Shown here: positions 6,853 to 16,152 of the stretch, piece after piece | Position numbering within the stretch: the first letter of the stretch is position 1 | How the letters are laid out: every line of letters starts with the position of its first letter | NCBI GenBank assembly: GCA_029261995.1 | Contig: JAJDAF010000063.1 | Span: 1 to 64,000 of the forward strand | DNA: 64,000 nucleotides | Reading direction: 5' to 3' | DNA from: Candidatus Zhuqueibacterota bacterium | GTDB lineage: Bacteria; Zhuqueibacterota; Zhuqueibacteria; Oceanimicrobiales; Oceanimicrobiaceae | Translations under genes and position numbers: made by a program | Notes under the pieces: model-generated | The model's input: only the letters and a program-made list of their open reading frames with translations | Databases searched by the model: none | What the model was told of the DNA's origin: nothing

Positions 6853-8685
6853 TCAGGCGTCCTGCACCGGCAACCCTTCCATCCGCATAATTTTGAGCGC
6901 ATTTGTGGAAGGGCACGGCCCGGGGCGCATTTTGTAGTCGAACACCATGCGGCCATCCACGACTTCCTCTCTGAAATGAGAATTGGTGATCTGCGGGATG
7001 GTGTCGGCCAATTTCGTCAGCTCCAAATCGTGCGTGGAAATCGCGCCCAGGCCATTGAGCCCGGCCAGCGCCTGCAGGTAAGATTGGCTGCCGATCAATC
7101 TCTCGCGATTATTTGTACCCCGAAAAATCTCATCGATCAGGAAAAGCAGCGGCAACTGTTCATTGTCTTCCAGCGCCAGCAGCAGGGCTTTCAGGCGTCT
7201 CACTTCCGCATAAAAGAAAGAAAATCCATCCGCGATCGAATCATTGATTTGGATGCAGGTAAACAGGCGAAACGGCCGCGTAGAGAGACGCCGCGCAACA
7301 ACCGGCGCGCCGGCATAAGCGAGAGACAGGTTGATGCCCAGTGTCTTGAGAAAAGTGCTCTTGCCGGACATGTTGGAGCCCGTAATCAGCGCCACTTCGC
7401 CGATCTCGGCAAACGTGAAATCGTTGCACTTGCGCACCTCATCCGCAATCAGAGGATGGCCAAGCGCCTCAGCGTTCAGCGCACTGTCACCACCTGCCTG
7501 CCCTGCCTTGATTTCCGGGAAGACGGCGTCTGGATTGAGATAGGCGAAGTTGCCGAGAGAACCCAGGGCTTCCAGCTCAGTCAGGGTGCTGAGCCAGACC
7601 GCCACGTCTTCCGCCAGATCGACTTTTAGCCGGACCAGCGCCCGGGCGAAATAGAAATCCCACGGCGCCACCAGGTTCAGGGCAATTCCCATGAGCGGGT
7701 TCATCCGCAGTCCAATGGCGGCGCTGATCCAGGTAATTCTGCGAAGTTCCTCAGACGGTTTGTGTCCGGCCTGCTGAAACGGGGCACACAAATCATTGAG
7801 ATTCTCATACTGCCGCAACGCATAACCTTCCAGGAATCTCAGGACTGAGCGAAACTTGCGCAACTCCTCGGCGAGAAAAACTGACTCGTCCAGAAGCGAA
7901 CCCTTGAGCTTGTCACAGACCAGATGCACGCCAACATAGACAGCCAGCGATGCCCCCCAGTAAGCCGGCCAGTCTGCCAGGGAAGAGAGCGTGAACAACA
8001 CAATATTCACGACCGCCAACAATGAGGCCAGACCCAACACCCGGTCAAGCCTGGACGAAAGCTCCTGTCTCTCCAAAAAACGCAGAAGGCGTTTGCCATC
8101 AAGCTGATCCTTCGACACAAGCTTGAACGCCAGGTGCAGCTTGTCCCTGAATCTGGCAAGCGGACGCAATTCCTGAACCATCGCCTGGCGTTTTTCGATA
8201 TCGGACAAATTTGGCGCAGTGGTCAACAACCAGTCGAGCAGTCTGCTGCTGCCGTCTTTTGAAATCGCGGTATCCAGAAGCTGGTGCAGCGACCGTTTGC
8301 CCGTGATGTCGAGGTCGAACTGAAACGGGTGGTCATGGTCGGATTCCAGGATAGCGGGCGCGGGAATGGCGCTCCAGTCGAGGGTCATGCGAGCGACCTG
8401 GGTCTGTTTCAGCTCCAGCCAGATTTCGTGCTTGCGGATGCTCCGGGTGACTTTGCGGTGAGCGTGAGCGACGAAGTTGAAAACGATTAGAGTGAGCCCC
8501 CAGACCGACCAACCGGCGGCAGGGGAAAGCAGATAGTTGGCGGCAATGCCCAGGGCAAAGCCGGCCAAAAACGTAAACAACCTGACTTTGGAGAAGCGAG
8601 CACTCAGCTCAGAAAGGTGGGTCAGGCGGCGCTCCAAACAGTGAATCTGTTTCTTTATGAGTTTGAGTCTTTTGGGTTTCAGCAA
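6853..8685 (-). CDS. MutS-like ATPase with N-terminal membrane segments
   Basis: The C-terminal third is a MutS-type ABC ATPase: Walker A TGSNMSGKST at 435-444, Walker B LLFLIDE at 513-519 followed by the MutS signature FRGTNNRER, and STHD further on. The lever/clamp-like region (about 130-380) is present but the mismatch-recognition domain I is absent, so mismatch repair as done by MutS1 is unlikely. Residues 34-72 contain two hydrophobic stretches and 217-257 two more, suggesting membrane attachment. Homologues of this shape are common in Bacteroidota and relatives; their role is unclear. At 610 residues it is much shorter than MutS1. The start is TTG at 8685 with AAGGA seven bases before. 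A gap of about 245 bp separates it from the peptidase upstream. Confidence 0.85.
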   Translation of the reverse strand: MLKPKRLKLIKKQIHCLERRLTHLSELSARFSKVRLFTFLAGFALGIAANYLLSPAAGWSVWGLTLIVFNFVAHAHRKVTRSIRKHEIWLELKQTQVARMTLDWSAIPAPAILESDHDHPFQFDLDITGKRSLHQLLDTAISKDGSSRLLDWLLTTAPNLSDIEKRQAMVQELRPLARFRDKLHLAFKLVSKDQLDGKRLLRFLERQELSSRLDRVLGLASLLAVVNIVLFTLSSLADWPAYWGASLAVYVGVHLVCDKLKGSLLDESVFLAEELRKFRSVLRFLEGYALRQYENLNDLCAPFQQAGHKPSEELRRITWISAAIGLRMNPLMGIALNLVAPWDFYFARALVRLKVDLAEDVAVWLSTLTELEALGSLGNFAYLNPDAVFPEIKAGQAGGDSALNAEALGHPLIADEVRKCNDFTFAEIGEVALITGSNMSGKSTFLKTLGINLSLAYAGAPVVARRLSTRPFRLFTCIQINDSIADGFSFFYAEVRRLKALLLALEDNEQLPLLFLIDEIFRGTNNRERLIGSQSYLQALAGLNGLGAISTHDLELTKLADTIPQITNSHFREEVVDGRMVFDYKMRPGPCPSTNALKIMRMEGLPVQDA

Positions 8686-8930
8686 TTTCGATCCTTGAGA
8701 CGGTGTGGAGTCACGTTCTGCAGCGGCGATATTAAACCAGTCCTTCGACGGTCAGAGTTTCCTTTCAACACGGAGACTGGAGTTCGCGGAGTTTCACGGA
8801 GAAAGCTCTTGTGTCCGCAGAATAGTTGAAGCCTCCGTGTTCAAGTCAGCCCTGGTCGAGAATAACTTGCCAAGAAATGGCAAAATATAAACTTGTCAGG
8901 TGCTGGCACGATTACGGAAAATAGTGAATC

Positions 8931-10010
8931 TCATTCTGCGATGCAACTACGAACCGCTTCAAGTCCAAGCTGAATAACGCTGAGCTGGAGTTGAATCTGC
9001 TGCTCCAGAGGAAACGGGCTTATTCCGAACTCCTCAAGTTCGCCTTTGAGCGACTCGCCACGCATCAAGATTGAGCGCAGCGCGGGCACTCGTGCTTTGA
9101 AATCCAGATAGGCCTGCGGCACACCTGGTTCGGAGGTTGGCGCCTTTCTGTTGATAAGAAATAGGGGCAGTTCCGTCACCAGACAGAGCGGGTCGCCGCC
9201 CAGGCTGCGAACGAATTCCATGGAGCTGTCATGGAATTGCGCCGCGGTGTCGGTGTCTCCTATGGCCTCAAAGTGAGCCCGCATCGCACGGCCTTCAGGA
9301 GTGGTGGTGAAGCCGGGAGCAATGTATTGAAATCCTTTTTCTCCCTTGCGATCATTGTCATGCAGCGCAAGGCTCGAGGCCCGGGCAAGGTTCGCGAAAC
9401 CGTCCTGAATCGGCAGGCTGCGCGCAATCCAGTGTTTTTCAATCAGCAGCATAACGCCATCGGAGAAGCCCATGCCATGCAAACTGAGGTGCAAATCCAG
9501 TGGCGCGTGCACTTGCAGGAGTTTTGAAACAAGCCTGTTCTCCTGTCTCATCTCCGGAAAACCGAACTCGAGGTCCCGGCCCGGCAACTCGCGGAAAGCG
9601 TGCCGCAAATAAGACTCGGCATCTGGCCAGTCTCTGATCCAGGCTTGATTGCGGGCCTCGCCGTCAGGGTTGATGTGCGGCACAATGATGAAGGTGAACT
9701 CCCGGAGCAGTTCAGCAAAGCTCACTGGGTCAGCCAGGCAAGCTGAAAGCAGAATTCTGAGGGTTTCAGGGCCTACCGGCTCATCGGAATGTGCGCCGGC
9801 AATGAGACTGACTTTGCGCTTGCCGCAGCCAAGAACCACGCCGTAAACAGGCCGCCCCGCTTCACTTTCGCCGAGTTCGTGGAAGTGCGCCACCTGCGGA
9901 TGCGCTTCGCAGGCCGCCCTGATCTCGTTTTGCACCGTCTCCGCGGTTCGGAAGGTTGCGCCTCTGACATCGATGCTGACTAAATTCATCTGGCCCTGTT
10001 TCAGGTTCAT
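8931..10010 (-). CDS. Zinc carboxypeptidase-like peptidase (M14 family)
   Basis: A 359-residue M14-type metallopeptidase or amidase. The zinc site is seen as H74 and E77 in AGAHSDEPVG, with the third His in DLHLSLHG (174 or 178); the Glu in the late TELP strand is the likely general base. PHINPDGEARN is the usual M14 substrate-binding stretch. There is no signal peptide, so it should act in the cytoplasm on peptides or acyl-amino acids. Its ATG overlaps the stop of the M20 gene (ATGA), so the two are translationally coupled and may work on the same class of substrate. A second ATG at codon 8 is possible. Confidence 0.85.
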   Translation of the reverse strand: MNLKQGQMNLVSIDVRGATFRTAETVQNEIRAACEAHPQVAHFHELGESEAGRPVYGVVLGCGKRKVSLIAGAHSDEPVGPETLRILLSACLADPVSFAELLREFTFIIVPHINPDGEARNQAWIRDWPDAESYLRHAFRELPGRDLEFGFPEMRQENRLVSKLLQVHAPLDLHLSLHGMGFSDGVMLLIEKHWIARSLPIQDGFANLARASSLALHDNDRKGEKGFQYIAPGFTTTPEGRAMRAHFEAIGDTDTAAQFHDSSMEFVRSLGGDPLCLVTELPLFLINRKAPTSEPGVPQAYLDFKARVPALRSILMRGESLKGELEEFGISPFPLEQQIQLQLSVIQLGLEAVRSCIAE

Positions 10011-11455
10011 TTTGCGGTAGTGGTATTCTCGGATGCCAGCGGCGAAACATAGGGTTTCCCGCCGGTGGCCTGGTCGTGAAACTTCCTAGCGGCCTGCAAC
10101 AATTCCGGCCGGGTCAGCATATCAATTCCCATGGCAGCGATTGCCCGGGCGGCCACCAGAGCGCCCTTTCTGCCGGCAGTGGTGCCATGGCAAGCGGTCG
10201 TTGCCCAGCTGTGCCAGGGAACACCGTTGGCGGCGGTGGTCACGCTGAAGGAAACCGTCGGCGCGATCCAGCTCGCTTCCGCCGAGTCGGTGGAACCACC
10301 TTCCTGAGGTTCGGGCTCTGCCTGCAGCGGCTGCAACTCTTCATCATAGCCCTTTTCTTCTTTGCCGGTTTCGTTTTGCAGAGTATGGGCGAACTGCTGC
10401 TCGGTTTCATCAAAGTCAGGCGTGCCCACCAACTCCAGGTTGATCTGCATGGCTTCCTGCAGCGGACGATTGAGCAGATATTCATGTACGCCGGTCACGA
10501 GCTTAACGCGATGGCTCGTTTCTGTTGCCAGCGCCGCTCCTTCAGCAATCTTCAGAATGCGCTGGTAGTATTTGCCGACCTCCTCCCGGTTGAAGTCGCG
10601 CACGAAATACCAGACTTTGGCATACTCCGGAACCACGTTTGGTGCGTCGCCGCCGTTTGGAATGACGTAGTGAATGCGGGCCGAAGGCTTGATGTGTTCA
10701 CGCATCATATTGACGCCGTAGTTCATCAACTCGACGGCGTCGAGGGCGCTGCGACCATTCCACGGGTCAAACGCGCCGTGCGCAGCCTGGCCGAAGAACT
10801 CAACTTCAAAATTGTTCATGGCGCGGCCTGCCTGGTTCTTTACTTCGGTTTCGATGCTTGGGTGCCAGTCGATCACGCCGTCCAGTCCGTCGAACACCCC
10901 TGCTTGCGCCATTAAAACTTTGCCGACCACAATTTCCTCCGCCGGCGTACCAAACAGTTTGACGGTGCCGGACAGGTTGTTGCGTTGCAAAACTTCTTTC
11001 AAGGCAATGGCGCCACCGACGCTTGCGGCGCCGAAAAGATTATGGCCGCAGCCGTGTCCGGCGGTCACACCATCCGTTCTGGCTGCGCGTTTCGGCAGGG
11101 CCTGATTGCCAACACCGGGCAAGGCATCGTACTCGGCCAGAATACCGATGACCGGACTGCCGCTGCCGTATGTTGCGATGAAGGCGGTTTCCATGCCCGC
11201 GATCGGTGTTTCCACCTGAAACTCGGCCGCCCGGAGTTTCGCAATTAACAGTTCCGCGGACCGGCTCTCTTTTAGGGCAATCTCTGAGATTTGCCACAAC
11301 TCCACCGCTATTTCATCGATGAGCGGTTTCAGGCTTTCCGCCTGCGCAATGGCCTCAGATTTGATATCTCCGGGACCCGCTGCAACTGTAGCGCTCGCTA
11401 CCGCCGTAACTGTCAGACATGCAATGTAAAAACTGAATATCCTTGTCAGATTCAT
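10007..11455 (-). CDS. Exported M20D amidohydrolase, AbgB-like
   Basis: Residues 1-25 form a signal peptide, so the enzyme is periplasmic. The body matches the M20D/AbgB group (aminobenzoyl-glutamate hydrolase subunit B and related amidohydrolases): ligands C136 and H138 in HGCGHNL, E173-E174 in GTPAEE, H198 in DWHPS, and the late HSW and ACHGTTAG motifs. At 482 residues it is of normal length. It hydrolyses an N-acyl or peptide amide bond; the actual substrate cannot be told. A strong ribosome site (GAGGAGG) precedes the ATG at 11455. It is the first gene of a two-gene unit with the M14 peptidase. Confidence 0.88.
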   Translation of the reverse strand: MNLTRIFSFYIACLTVTAVASATVAAGPGDIKSEAIAQAESLKPLIDEIAVELWQISEIALKESRSAELLIAKLRAAEFQVETPIAGMETAFIATYGSGSPVIGILAEYDALPGVGNQALPKRAARTDGVTAGHGCGHNLFGAASVGGAIALKEVLQRNNLSGTVKLFGTPAEEIVVGKVLMAQAGVFDGLDGVIDWHPSIETEVKNQAGRAMNNFEVEFFGQAAHGAFDPWNGRSALDAVELMNYGVNMMREHIKPSARIHYVIPNGGDAPNVVPEYAKVWYFVRDFNREEVGKYYQRILKIAEGAALATETSHRVKLVTGVHEYLLNRPLQEAMQINLELVGTPDFDETEQQFAHTLQNETGKEEKGYDEELQPLQAEPEPQEGGSTDSAEASWIAPTVSFSVTTAANGVPWHSWATTACHGTTAGRKGALVAARAIAAMGIDMLTRPELLQAARKFHDQATGGKPYVSPLASENTTTAK

Positions 11456-11518
11456 CCATTTTCCTCCTCAATTGTCCGGTAGGTTAGAAACAGGAGCAGA
11501 TAGTGACTTCCGACAGAC

Positions 11519-12016
11519 TCAGCGACTGCGGTCCAGTACTTCTTCAGAAGTGAGGCCGTAAAGCGGCGGCGTTGTGACTCCGAGCATGGCCAGGTAGGTA
11601 TAGATTTGTGCCCGGTGGTGGATCTCGTGCTCGACCATGGCTCGCATCCATTTCCAGACGGTGATAGAAACACCGCCGGGCGTCATGCACTTCTCCTGAA
11701 GTCTGTCGTCAGGTAAACTGCGGAGAATGGCGATGGTCTCCTGATGCATTTCGTCTAAATAAGCAAGCACGGCATCATGGCCGTCCGCGAGTTCGCGTCC
11801 ATGCCCGGGATAGACACTGGCTCTGCCGGCAAAATTCTCCGCAAACATGAAACGCTCAAGGGCGGCAAGATGCCGGAGCAAATCACCGAATGTGAACTTG
11901 CCTTCCTGATAGGTCCATTCGAACTTGTCAGGCGGAATGCAGCTAACAACGCGTAGCGTCCGTCCACGAATGCGGTTGTAGTAGGCGAGAAAACTCTCGA
12001 CCGACGAGATTTCCAT
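11519..12016 (-). CDS. DinB/YfiT-like four-helix metalloprotein
   Basis: The 165-residue protein has the DinB fold pattern, with the metal-binding histidines at H49 (LLRHLAALE), H130 and H134 (VEHEIHHRAQIY). Members are putative metal-dependent thiol or small-molecule transferases; the substrate is not known here. Length is typical and there is no signal peptide. It is 63 bp upstream of the M20 gene on the same strand and may share its transcript. Confidence 0.85.
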   Translation of the reverse strand: MEISSVESFLAYYNRIRGRTLRVVSCIPPDKFEWTYQEGKFTFGDLLRHLAALERFMFAENFAGRASVYPGHGRELADGHDAVLAYLDEMHQETIAILRSLPDDRLQEKCMTPGGVSITVWKWMRAMVEHEIHHRAQIYTYLAMLGVTTPPLYGLTSEEVLDRSR

Positions 12017-12067
12017 AGAATCATCCTTATTGATCTAAAGTCAAAGTTCGGCTACGGGTCTGGCTCG

Positions 12068-12991
12068 TTAGAATCCAGCCATGCGCTCTTCCTCATCCCA
12101 CCGCTTGATGGTCCGACGATTGCGCAGACGGATTGCAGCAACGACTAAAATAAAGAGCAGCAGGATAAATATCCACAGAAACATCTCAAAATCGACCAAA
12201 AAACTCCACCGGTATTCCTTTTCGATATAGTCGTACCAGGCAAGTTCGGCGTCAAAGATGTCATCATGAAAGACATACTCGAAGGCCTCCTCCCATGCCA
12301 CGCCACGCTTGAGTTCTGTCAGTAGCGCGGCGATGGCGCCAACCCCGTTCTTCTTTACCAGAAAGTTCAGAAACGAATAGCTCTCTTCATAAGCAAGGCG
12401 GGCCTTAGCTTGCTGAAACTTCAACACATCATCGATTTCGTCGAGAGGAATGATCGAATCGCTCACCAGCGCTTTTGAAATAGCCTTTCCGGGTTTGAAC
12501 TCCTCGTCTGCCGAGAGGTAGATTGCGATGCCCTCATTGAACCACTTTGGCAGTAGGCGCGGTTCACTGATTGCCTGGCCGATCAAAATGTGAGACAATT
12601 CGTGACGCACCAGTTTCGGCAGGCGGTCGTGGTTGCCTGTCAGCGCCGGCGACTTCAGAATAATCAGGCTGTTGAGCGGATCAGCGACTCCTTCGCCCCA
12701 ATGCGGTACTGAGTTACCAGTCAGGCGAGCAAAGACAGCTTCCGTCGGGCAAAGAAACACACTGACCGTTCCTTGCAGCTTGAAGTTGAGTTTTGCAGCA
12801 AAATCCAGGTAGGCGGTCTCGAAAAGAGATGCGACGAGGTGGCTGTTAGAGTTGTCGGGATTGAGGTAGAATATCTCAAAAGGCGGTGAACTCAACCTGA
12901 GCCAGTCATCCTGGCCGCGCGCGAAGGGCACGGCCAGTAGATTGGAGACGACAAGTGCGAAAGGGATCAAACACCTGGCGATTAAAGACAT
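12068..12991 (-). CDS. Membrane-anchored peptidase MA-like metalloprotease
   Basis: Signal peptide (1-26), then a gluzincin-type zinc site: HELSH at 130-134 and E153 in WFNEGIAIY, the pair that defines the peptidase MA-like family. A transmembrane helix at about 264-287 followed by a basic tail anchors the 307-residue protein with its catalytic domain in the periplasm. The substrate is unknown. The start overlaps the end of the transsulfuration gene upstream by 10 bp, so it is cotranscribed with the cysteine genes, although a functional link is not evident. Confidence 0.82.
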   Translation of the reverse strand: MSLIARCLIPFALVVSNLLAVPFARGQDDWLRLSSPPFEIFYLNPDNSNSHLVASLFETAYLDFAAKLNFKLQGTVSVFLCPTEAVFARLTGNSVPHWGEGVADPLNSLIILKSPALTGNHDRLPKLVRHELSHILIGQAISEPRLLPKWFNEGIAIYLSADEEFKPGKAISKALVSDSIIPLDEIDDVLKFQQAKARLAYEESYSFLNFLVKKNGVGAIAALLTELKRGVAWEEAFEYVFHDDIFDAELAWYDYIEKEYRWSFLVDFEMFLWIFILLLFILVVAAIRLRNRRTIKRWDEEERMAGF

Positions 12992-14157
12992 GCAAATGCT
13001 TGCTCCAAATCATCGATAAGATCTTGTGCATGCTCAACGCCAACCGAAATCCTCACCAAATCCTCCGACAGGCCAAGTTTGCGACGGTCCGCTTCCGGCA
13101 CGGAGGCGTGGGTCATGGATGCCGGGTGGCTAATCAGACTTTCGACCCCTCCCAGACTTTCTGCCAACGCAAACAATCTGACATTCTCAAGCACGGTTTT
13201 CGCACGCTGCCACGAGCCGACTTGAAACGAAATCATGCCGCCGTAGCCCGGCTTGCCGTAGGGGTCCAGTTGCTGGCGCGTGGCCAATTCATGGTGCGGA
13301 TGCTCAGGCAGTCCAGGATAGATAACCTTTTCTATTTCTGCATGCTTCTGCAAGTGGGTCGCGATGCAAACGGCATTTTCGTTGTGACGCGGCATGCGCA
13401 GGTGCAGCGTTTTCGTGGCGCGCAGAATCAACCAGCAATCATGTGGACCCGGAACGGCGCCAACAGAATTCTGCAGAAAGGCGATTCTCTCCGCCCGATG
13501 GTCATCGTTCAGCACGACAACGCCACCGATGACGTCGCTGTGCCCGTTGATATACTTTGTTGTGCTGTGCACGACGATATCCGCACCCAGTGCCAGCGGA
13601 CGTTGATAGAAAGGACTCATGAAAGTATTGTCAACGGCCAGCAGTAAATCGTGGCTCTTGCACAAATTGCTCAACGCTCGCAAATCTGTCAGACGGAGCA
13701 TAGGATTGGTGGGTGTCTCGACGAAGCACATTCGGGTGTTCGGCTGCAGGGCAGACTGGACAGCGCTGAGCTCGGAGGTATCGACAAACGAAAAAGTCAA
13801 ACCAAACTCAGTCATCACTTGCTGAAAATACCGGTAGGTCCCGCCATACACGTTGTTGGTGACAATGACATGGTCGCCCTGTTTCAGCAAGCCCATAAGT
13901 GTTGAAATTGCGGCCATTCCCGAGCTGAAGGCGAATCCATGTTTTCCGCCTTCCAGCGCGGCCAGGTTTGCTTCCAGTGCCTGGCGGGTGGGATTGGCGG
14001 TCCGGCCGTACTCGAAGCCTTTGTGTACGCCGGGCGATTCCTGAACGTAGGTAGCCGTCTGGTAGATGGGCGTCATGATGGCGCCGGCCTCACTATCCGG
14101 CTTCTGCCCGGCGTGGACTGCGTTGGTTGCAAAATCAAGGTTGTGTTCAGAGGTCAT
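12982..14157 (-). CDS. Cystathionine gamma-lyase/synthase family PLP enzyme
   Basis: A fold-type I PLP enzyme of Cys/Met metabolism, 391 residues. The PLP lysine is K201 in STTKYINGHSDVIGG, D176 binds the pyridine nitrogen, and YGRTANPT near residue 50 binds the phosphate of the neighbouring subunit. With the cystathionine beta-synthase gene directly upstream (ATGA overlap at 14154-14157) the likely reaction is cystathionine to cysteine, alpha-ketobutyrate and ammonia. Gamma-synthase or methionine lyase activity cannot be excluded by sequence alone. Confidence 0.9.
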   Translation of the reverse strand: MTSEHNLDFATNAVHAGQKPDSEAGAIMTPIYQTATYVQESPGVHKGFEYGRTANPTRQALEANLAALEGGKHGFAFSSGMAAISTLMGLLKQGDHVIVTNNVYGGTYRYFQQVMTEFGLTFSFVDTSELSAVQSALQPNTRMCFVETPTNPMLRLTDLRALSNLCKSHDLLLAVDNTFMSPFYQRPLALGADIVVHSTTKYINGHSDVIGGVVVLNDDHRAERIAFLQNSVGAVPGPHDCWLILRATKTLHLRMPRHNENAVCIATHLQKHAEIEKVIYPGLPEHPHHELATRQQLDPYGKPGYGGMISFQVGSWQRAKTVLENVRLFALAESLGGVESLISHPASMTHASVPEADRRKLGLSEDLVRISVGVEHAQDLIDDLEQAFACL

Positions 14158-15521
14158 GAGCCAATAAACTCCAATAGGTCAGCTTTGGTGATAATTCCGC
14201 AAATTTTGCCACTGCTCTCAACGAGAACCGCCGGGTGTTTTTCGGCAAGGTAGTTCTTTGCGGCGTCGATTTTTTGGTGGATGCCGATGGTCGGCAGGCT
14301 TTCCTGCATCAGGTCGCTAGCCGAATTGTCGAGCCGAGCGTTGTCAGTGATCACTTGCCTCATGAGTTCGCTCTCATCAAGATGGCCGACTGATTTCCCC
14401 TTGTCCAGAACCGGAATCTGGGAAATATTATTCTCCTTCATCTTTTGAATGGCATCGCGCACCGAGTCGCCCGGGGCCACGAAAATAACCGGAGGCAGGC
14501 TGTTTGCCTTCGCTGCCAACGCCTGCTCGAGCGAGGTCGTTGCCAGGTCCAGAAAACGATTCTCCTGCATCCAATCGTCCGAATAAAATGTGGTGAGGTA
14601 TTTGACACCGGAATCCGGGAAAAGCACGACCACAACTTTGCCAGCCGGCAAATCTTTCGCTAGCTTGAGTGCAGCGGCAGCGGCCAGACCACCTGAGCCA
14701 CCAATGAAAATACCTTCTTCCCGCGACATGCGGCGGGCAGTGTTGAACGACTCCTTGTCAGTGACGTCAATGACTTCGTCGATGTACTCGAAGTGTGTCG
14801 TGCCCGGAATGATATCCTCGCCGACGCCCTCGACTTTGTAGGGCCTGGCTTCGCCCATTTTTTTGGTGTAGAAATATTCCTTGAGAATGGAACCGATAGG
14901 ATCAGCGCCAACAACCTTAAGGTCAGGCTTCTTTTCTTTCAGAAACTTCCCGGTTCCGCTGATGGTGCCGCCGGTTCCCATGCCCGCGACGAAATAGTCT
15001 ATCTTGCCGCCGGTCTGCTCCCAAATCTCCGGCCCCGTTGACCTGTAATGTGCATCGGGATTCACCGGGTTGAAATACTGGTTCGCCAGGATGGAATTTG
15101 GTGTCTCCTTCACCAGCTTCTTGGCCACGGAGTAATAGCTCTCCGGAGACTCGGGCGGGACTGCCGTCGGGGTCACAATCACGTCAGCGCCAAACGCCTT
15201 CAGGTTCCTGACTTTCTCGGAACTCATTTTGTCTGGCATGGTGAAGATCGCTTTGTAGCCGCGCAAGGCCGCCACCAAAGCCAGTCCGGCTCCCGTGTTA
15301 CCCGATGTTGATTCAACGATGGTGCCGCCTGGCTTGAGCGTGCCCTCTTTTTCGGCGGCGTCAATCATCGCGATGGCAATGCGATCTTTGACACTGCCGC
15401 CAGGATTAAAATATTCGACTTTCGCCAGTACTGTCGCCTGAAAATCTTTGGTGATTCGGTTGAGTTTGACCAACGGTGTATTTCCGACAGTCTGCAAAAT
15501 GTTGTCAAAGTAACCCTTCAT
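14154..15521 (-). CDS. cbs: Cystathionine beta-synthase with CBS domain pair
   Basis: A fold-type II PLP enzyme joined to a CBS pair. K45 in NPGGSVKDR is the PLP lysine, TSGNTG holds the cofactor, and GTGGTISGTGKF binds its phosphate. Residues about 335-455 are two CBS motifs, a regulatory nucleotide- or S-adenosylmethionine-binding module. The catalytic core also resembles cysteine synthase; the CBS domains and the adjoining lyase gene favour cystathionine formation from homocysteine and serine. The ATG at 15521 has GGAG upstream. Length (455) is usual for bacterial Cbs. Confidence 0.9.
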   Translation of the reverse strand: MKGYFDNILQTVGNTPLVKLNRITKDFQATVLAKVEYFNPGGSVKDRIAIAMIDAAEKEGTLKPGGTIVESTSGNTGAGLALVAALRGYKAIFTMPDKMSSEKVRNLKAFGADVIVTPTAVPPESPESYYSVAKKLVKETPNSILANQYFNPVNPDAHYRSTGPEIWEQTGGKIDYFVAGMGTGGTISGTGKFLKEKKPDLKVVGADPIGSILKEYFYTKKMGEARPYKVEGVGEDIIPGTTHFEYIDEVIDVTDKESFNTARRMSREEGIFIGGSGGLAAAAALKLAKDLPAGKVVVVLFPDSGVKYLTTFYSDDWMQENRFLDLATTSLEQALAAKANSLPPVIFVAPGDSVRDAIQKMKENNISQIPVLDKGKSVGHLDESELMRQVITDNARLDNSASDLMQESLPTIGIHQKIDAAKNYLAEKHPAVLVESSGKICGIITKADLLEFIGS

Positions 15522-15597
15522 GTATCAGATACTCCGCTATTTTGGGGAGAAAGTGGTTTCCCGCGTACCGTCACCGGGCGCGGCAAGAATAAGCAGG

Positions 15598-16152
15598 TCA
15601 GTCCAGCTTGGCAATGACTGAATCGACAAGAGTCGCCAACACCCGTTTGACGCTTTCGGGCTCTGCTGTGTTGCAGAATGTAAATTCACTGCTCCGGGAG
15701 ACATTGAGGTCGGCATTCATCAGGACCGAAGGTAACGATTCGGGATTGTTGTCAAGGCTGGCCGCAACGACCACGGGCAACCGGTAACGTGCCGGCAACG
15801 CGTCCACGGCACTCTCAATGGCAGCAAATGAGACTGGATTGCTCCAATCGAACAGGATGATATAGCCAAGCAGCTTTTTCGCAACTAAATCCCAGGACGG
15901 GTTGTTTTGCTCATCGTGGTAGTCGAGTCCGTACAGATGGAGCATCAGTTGACTGTTGATCCGCAGGCGACCAAAAATCAGATGTTGATTCTGTACGACG
16001 ATTTCGTCGCAGCCAGACCGGATGAAGCTCGACTTGACGGCACTGTCCGGTCCGACGACGGCGATTTCACCGATCCTCATACGTGGCCGCCATATCGTTT
16101 CCAGGCCCGGACGGTATCCCTGACCTAAGGTATTGCTGTCCGCGGGGGTCAC
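15598..16152 (-). CDS. Degenerate Ras-like small GTPase domain protein
   Basis: The 184-residue protein has the length and strand pattern of a small Ras/MglA-type GTPase, but its motifs are altered. The P-loop reads GPDSAVKSSF, with Val in place of the Gly before Lys. The DxxG position reads LYGLD. The NKxD position reads ASLD. The end (FTFCNTAEPESVKRVL) matches the final helix of the fold. It may bind nucleotide weakly or not at all. Its ATG overlaps the stop of the PATAN gene upstream (ATGA), and the C-terminal domain of the first gene of this operon looks like a second degenerate copy. A role as a regulatory partner of the PATAN proteins is inference. Confidence 0.6.
   Translation of the reverse strand: MTPADSNTLGQGYRPGLETIWRPRMRIGEIAVVGPDSAVKSSFIRSGCDEIVVQNQHLIFGRLRINSQLMLHLYGLDYHDEQNNPSWDLVAKKLLGYIILFDWSNPVSFAAIESAVDALPARYRLPVVVAASLDNNPESLPSVLMNADLNVSRSSEFTFCNTAEPESVKRVLATLVDSVIAKLD

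Noticed and set aside
10076-10915. 279-codon plus-strand open frame inside the M20 gene
   Set aside because: Shadow of the M20 gene, whose zinc ligands and signal peptide are plain; no ribosome site for the shadow.
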